Part shown: one piece after another, positions 61,215 through 64,000 of the stretch
How the letters are laid out: each line of letters opens with the position of its first letter
How positions within the stretch are numbered: position 1 is the stretch's first letter
Assembly: GCA_003342895.1 (NCBI GenBank)
Contig: PTFA01000031.1
Coordinates: 4,565,178 to 4,629,177, forward strand
Source: Casuarius casuarius
Lineage: Eukaryota > Chordata > Aves > Casuariiformes > Casuariidae
Length of the DNA stretch: 64,000 nt
Direction: 5' to 3'
Notes under the pieces: generated by a model
What the model was told of the DNA's origin: nothing
Database searches by the model: none
The model's input: only the letters and a program-made list of their open reading frames with translations
Position numbers and translations under genes: made by a program

Positions 61215-62369
61215 AAATGTCTAAGGGAGAGTGACTGGGAAGCACAAGGAATGAGATGTGCTTCATTACTTGAGAGGAAGGGGTATCCTTTTCCTCAGCT
61301 GATAGCTATATTGAACAAGGTTATGCAGTTTAGCCTAAGGATGCTTTTTTCCTGCTTAAAGCAGCTATTAGGAGAAAAGAAAGAAGTCAGCAATGACCTC
61401 ATGCTCCCAGTAAAACCCCAGCTGGGTCGGGGCGGGGGGAAGGGGGAACACTCCCCTCAAGGGCTTCTTTATCATTAGTTGGACCAACATTTTGAAGCCA
61501 GTGGAGAGAATGTCAATAACTTCAGTAGAGCTACTTCAAGCCCTGTGTCATTTTTCCTTCTCATCAACACTTTGTGTAGTCATATAGAGCTGGATTTTAT
61601 TAGGGCATCTCGCCCAACACAGGAGAAGGGAGCAGTCTTTGCTAGTTCTCAGGAGTCTTATTTATGCAGACTTGTCAACCTCCAGACCAGGATCTTACTG
61701 TGCTCCCAAATCATGAAGCATCTCCACTGTGATCTGGAATTGTTCACTGATGCAGATTTCTTTACCTGTGGGACACATCTATCTCTCACTAGATAAACCC
61801 CAGCTCACAGCTTGGCTCCAAGCCAGATGAGTCTGGGTCTTTGACCTGATGTAAACTCAGAAATATACGGTATAGCTTCAAAATCTGTAGGTGAAACCAG
61901 TCAGATTCTCTCCTTGTACAATTGTTAAATCAGTAGATAGTTCCACTGAAGTCAGGAGTGATAAAAGGTGTTTGCAGAAAACCCAGCATCGTATATTTGC
62001 ATTAAATGGCAGAACGTATCCTAAAAAAATACTCCTTTTGGCATCTGTCACTGAAACTTCCTCTCATGTCAACTTCTCCAAAACACTGGAACAATTAACG
62101 AAGACTCTGCTATCCAGAGACTAAAGTCAGAAATAAAAATGCAAACAAAATAAGTTTTTATCCTTGTTAAATTCCTATCAGCCACTTGAAATCTTGTTTA
62201 ACTGTTCCACAAAATTAAAAGCTTGGCACATTTTCCTTAGTTGTCATTTATGAATGTTTTCCTTTATCTAGAACATCTATTGCATATCAGAGATTCCCTT
62301 GGCTAAGATGTTTTTGTTGTTTAGTAGAAACCCCTGCCTTTCAGTTACAGCTATGAAGTTCCACACAGT
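61215..62369 (-). other. STK17A: STK17A 3' UTR (at least the proximal part)
   Basis: Non-coding sequence immediately after the STK17A stop. It carries an old repeat signature at 61,900-61,975 and candidate poly(A) signals at 61,596 and 61,209. Open frames on + (for example 61,479-61,796) are chance frames. Confidence 0.6.
61900..61975. repeat. Ancient amniote interspersed-repeat relic in STK17A 3' UTR
   Basis: CAGATTCTCTCCTTGTACAA, AAATCAGTAGATAGTTCCAC and TGAAGTCAGGAGTG follow the order of the same signature seen at 43,930 and 30,595. If the 3' UTR assignment is right, the relic is transcribed. Confidence 0.4.
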
Positions 62370-62700
62370 TCAGTAAATGAATTCTCCTGGTAACTCTTGC
62401 AGCAGTGGTTCCTCAAATTTAAATCGTTTGGAAATGGCTTTCTGCTCAGTTACTTTTTCTTTTTCTGACTGCCTACATTGTCCCAGGGTGTATGAAGCCA
62501 CTACAATTAGTTCTTCTGTCACAACTGAATCCTCCTCTTCAGTTTTCTCGGCATCTACAGATTTTCCAGACGCAGAATCTGCATCTCTCTGGACATCACT
62601 GGTCTCCCCTCCTGTATTCTTACTCCAGACTCTGTGAGCAGGATCATCACTTTGTTCTAGCCATGGATGTTGAAGACATTCTTCAGCAGTTGCCCGCTCC
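62370..62700 (-). CDS. STK17A: STK17A last coding exon (kinase end and C-terminal tail)
   Basis: On the - strand, after the acceptor CTCCACAG, the exon encodes [18 protein letters not shown], kinase subdomain XI with the HPW motif. A Ser/Asp/Glu-rich variable linker follows, then the conserved tail [19 protein letters not shown] and [19 protein letters not shown] with TGA at 62,372-62,370. The tail matches STK17A (DRAK1) and differs from that of STK17B. STK17A is a mostly nuclear serine/threonine kinase of the death-associated protein kinase family, linked to apoptosis and TGF-beta signalling. The exon joins the previous one in phase 2 (GA|G = Glu). Confidence 0.95.
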
Positions 62701-63499
62701 CTGTGGAGGAAAAGTGTTAAGAGAAACATTAAAATAAACTTGAAATCTAATACTTTGAATATGAAATCCATACAAATTATTCCAAGCATATGACTGCATT
62801 AAACACTGACTGATGCAACTACTAAAAGTTGTGCTGATTACTACCTTTTGCCAGAAAAGACCAACAGCAATCTAAGGAAATGAATTAGTAAGTTATTTAA
62901 AATAAAAAAATTCAGTAAAACCTCAATAATTTTATATATAAAATTTTTATATATATAAGTTATCCAATCCTTGCATTAAAGTATCTCCATAGAGAAGCAG
63001 TAAGCACCTTCAATAGCTGATAAGTCCCATGAAGAATTGGTTCTACAGATAACATGTCTTCTGTCTTGAAAATTGGAATTTCCGATTTGTCTCCCATTGA
63101 GAGGAGCACGCTAGTGAACCAGAAAAGGGTAAGGTACTTCACCAAATCGAGAGTAGAAGGCTCAAACCACAGTTCATTTACATATGCCACTAGCAAGGTG
63201 CATATAAAGAAAGTGAGTACAGTATACTGTACCACACATTTTACTTCATTTCCAGTTTATTTCCAAAATGAGTTAGTTATAACTACTAACACTTGGGTAC
63301 ATTGAGAACATACAAATTTGGAGGCAAATGGAGAACTTCTCTTGTCATATACATAAAAATTGATAGTACATAATGAAATGTGAATAAGCAAAGTACCCTT
63401 TACTTTAAAAAAAATCAAAAGGAAAATGCAAGCATTAAGTGTATTTAAAAATGAATCAAATCCGACATCTTAGCATATACAATTGTATATTTTACTTAC
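62701..63499 (-). other. STK17A: STK17A intron before the last exon
   Basis: An AT-rich intron of about 0.8 kb in phase 2, bounded by GTAAGT and CCACAG on the - strand. It has an alternating TA stretch near 62,930-62,960. No exon was seen in it. Confidence 0.85.
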
Positions 63500-63679
63500 T
63501 CAGGTTTTTTAACCAGCAGAGTTTTGATGAAATCCACAGCAGACTCTGATATGAGGTCAAAGTCTTCTCCAGAGTAACTTATGTTCATTTGAGATATATT
63601 TAAGAATGTTTCTTGTTTATCATCTCCTAAGAATGGCGATATCCCTGTTAACATGACATATGCCAGTACTCCAATGCTC
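63500..63679 (-). CDS. STK17A: STK17A penultimate exon (kinase subdomains IX-X)
   Basis: A 180-bp exon on the - strand between acceptor TTTAATTTAG and donor GA|GTAAGT. It completes the Trp of DMW and encodes [20 protein letters not shown], then [20 protein letters not shown] and [20 protein letters not shown]. This is the subdomain IX helix through subdomain X of a DAPK-type kinase and is nearly identical to human STK17A as I recall it. The frame is intact. Confidence 0.95.
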
Positions 63680-63775
63680 CTAAATTAAAAATAAAATGGA
63701 AAAGCAGGTAATTAAACAAAAAAATCCAAAACACTTTCAATGAAGTTATGACTACCATTAATTTTTTCAACTTAC
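63680..63775 (-). other. STK17A: Very short STK17A intron
   Basis: Only 96 bp long, with GTAAGT and TTTAATTTAG ends on the - strand. It is AT-rich, near the lower size range of bird introns. Confidence 0.9.
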
Positions 63776-63824
63776 CACATGTCTGTTGCTGTACTGATTG
63801 GGTCGTAACTCAGAATTTCAGGAG
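63776..63824 (-). CDS. STK17A: STK17A 49-bp exon with the APE motif
   Basis: On the - strand, following the acceptor CCCTGAACAG, this micro-exon encodes the end of the activation segment: (A)PEILSYDPISTATDM plus two bases of the next Trp. The APE motif marks kinase subdomain VIII and DMW starts subdomain IX. Its first two bases complete the Ala codon begun in the preceding exon, which lies outside the window together with the ATP-binding lobe and catalytic loop. Confidence 0.93.
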
Positions 63825-64000
63825 CTGTTCAGGGAAAAAAGTGCTATTTTTTGTCATATGCAGATATCACATTGTGTGGTTATATAGTGCAATAACAGGC
63901 ATGTGGTATAATTTAATACTACGAGCCATCTGAAGCATGACAGTCATTTGAAATAAAGATATTTCTATTCAAGCTATTTAAACAGTTACTGTCATTTGTT
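63825..64000 (-). other. STK17A: STK17A intron, cut by the window edge
   Basis: AT-rich intron sequence upstream of the 49-bp exon. No further exon is visible before the edge. Confidence 0.8.

Overview
This window is vertebrate nuclear DNA and almost certainly avian. It has interrupted genes with GT-AG introns, long non-coding stretches, a CpG island, and a 5'-truncated CR1 LINE 3' end of the kind typical of birds (55,532-55,930). I can firmly recognise two genes, which converge on each other. COA1 (MITRAC15, a cytochrome c oxidase assembly factor of the mitochondrial inner membrane) lies on the + strand, with four coding exons between 44,360 and 52,472. The last three coding exons of STK17A (DRAK1, a DAPK-family serine/threonine kinase) lie on the - strand between 63,824 and 62,370; the rest of that gene is off the right edge. 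I recall the same tail-to-tail arrangement in the human 7p13 region.

Layout: 1-660 is a CpG-island promoter with YY1-type motifs, an 18-bp tandem duplication and possible splice donors. The first COA1 coding exon carries only 9 nt of 5' leader after a splice acceptor, so COA1 needs upstream non-coding exon(s), and this island is the best candidate start. 660-44,350 is then mostly COA1 5' intron or intergenic DNA. I see no coding exon there, only decayed repeats (MIR-like, L2/MIR-tail-like and unnamed ancient amniote repeats), microsatellites, two small GC-rich blocks and one full-consensus CTCF motif (19,258-19,272). 44,351-52,800 holds COA1 and its poly(A) signals. 52,800-62,370 is the convergent intergenic interval with the CR1 copy and the unresolved STK17A 3' UTR. 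62,370-64,000 is the end of STK17A.

The COA1 copy is intact: 139 codons, in-frame exon phases, consensus splice sites and no internal stop. As I recall, published comparative work reports disrupted COA1 in several galliform birds, so an intact copy points to a non-galliform bird. Apart from the exons above, the open reading frames here look like chance frames in non-coding DNA. I found no operon, CRISPR array, RNA gene, intact mobile element or viral gene, and nothing I would call a new biological system. The more interesting signals are regulatory or structural: the island architecture, the CTCF motif, a perfect 30-bp palindrome in COA1 intron 3, and two ORF-bearing blocks that need transcript data.
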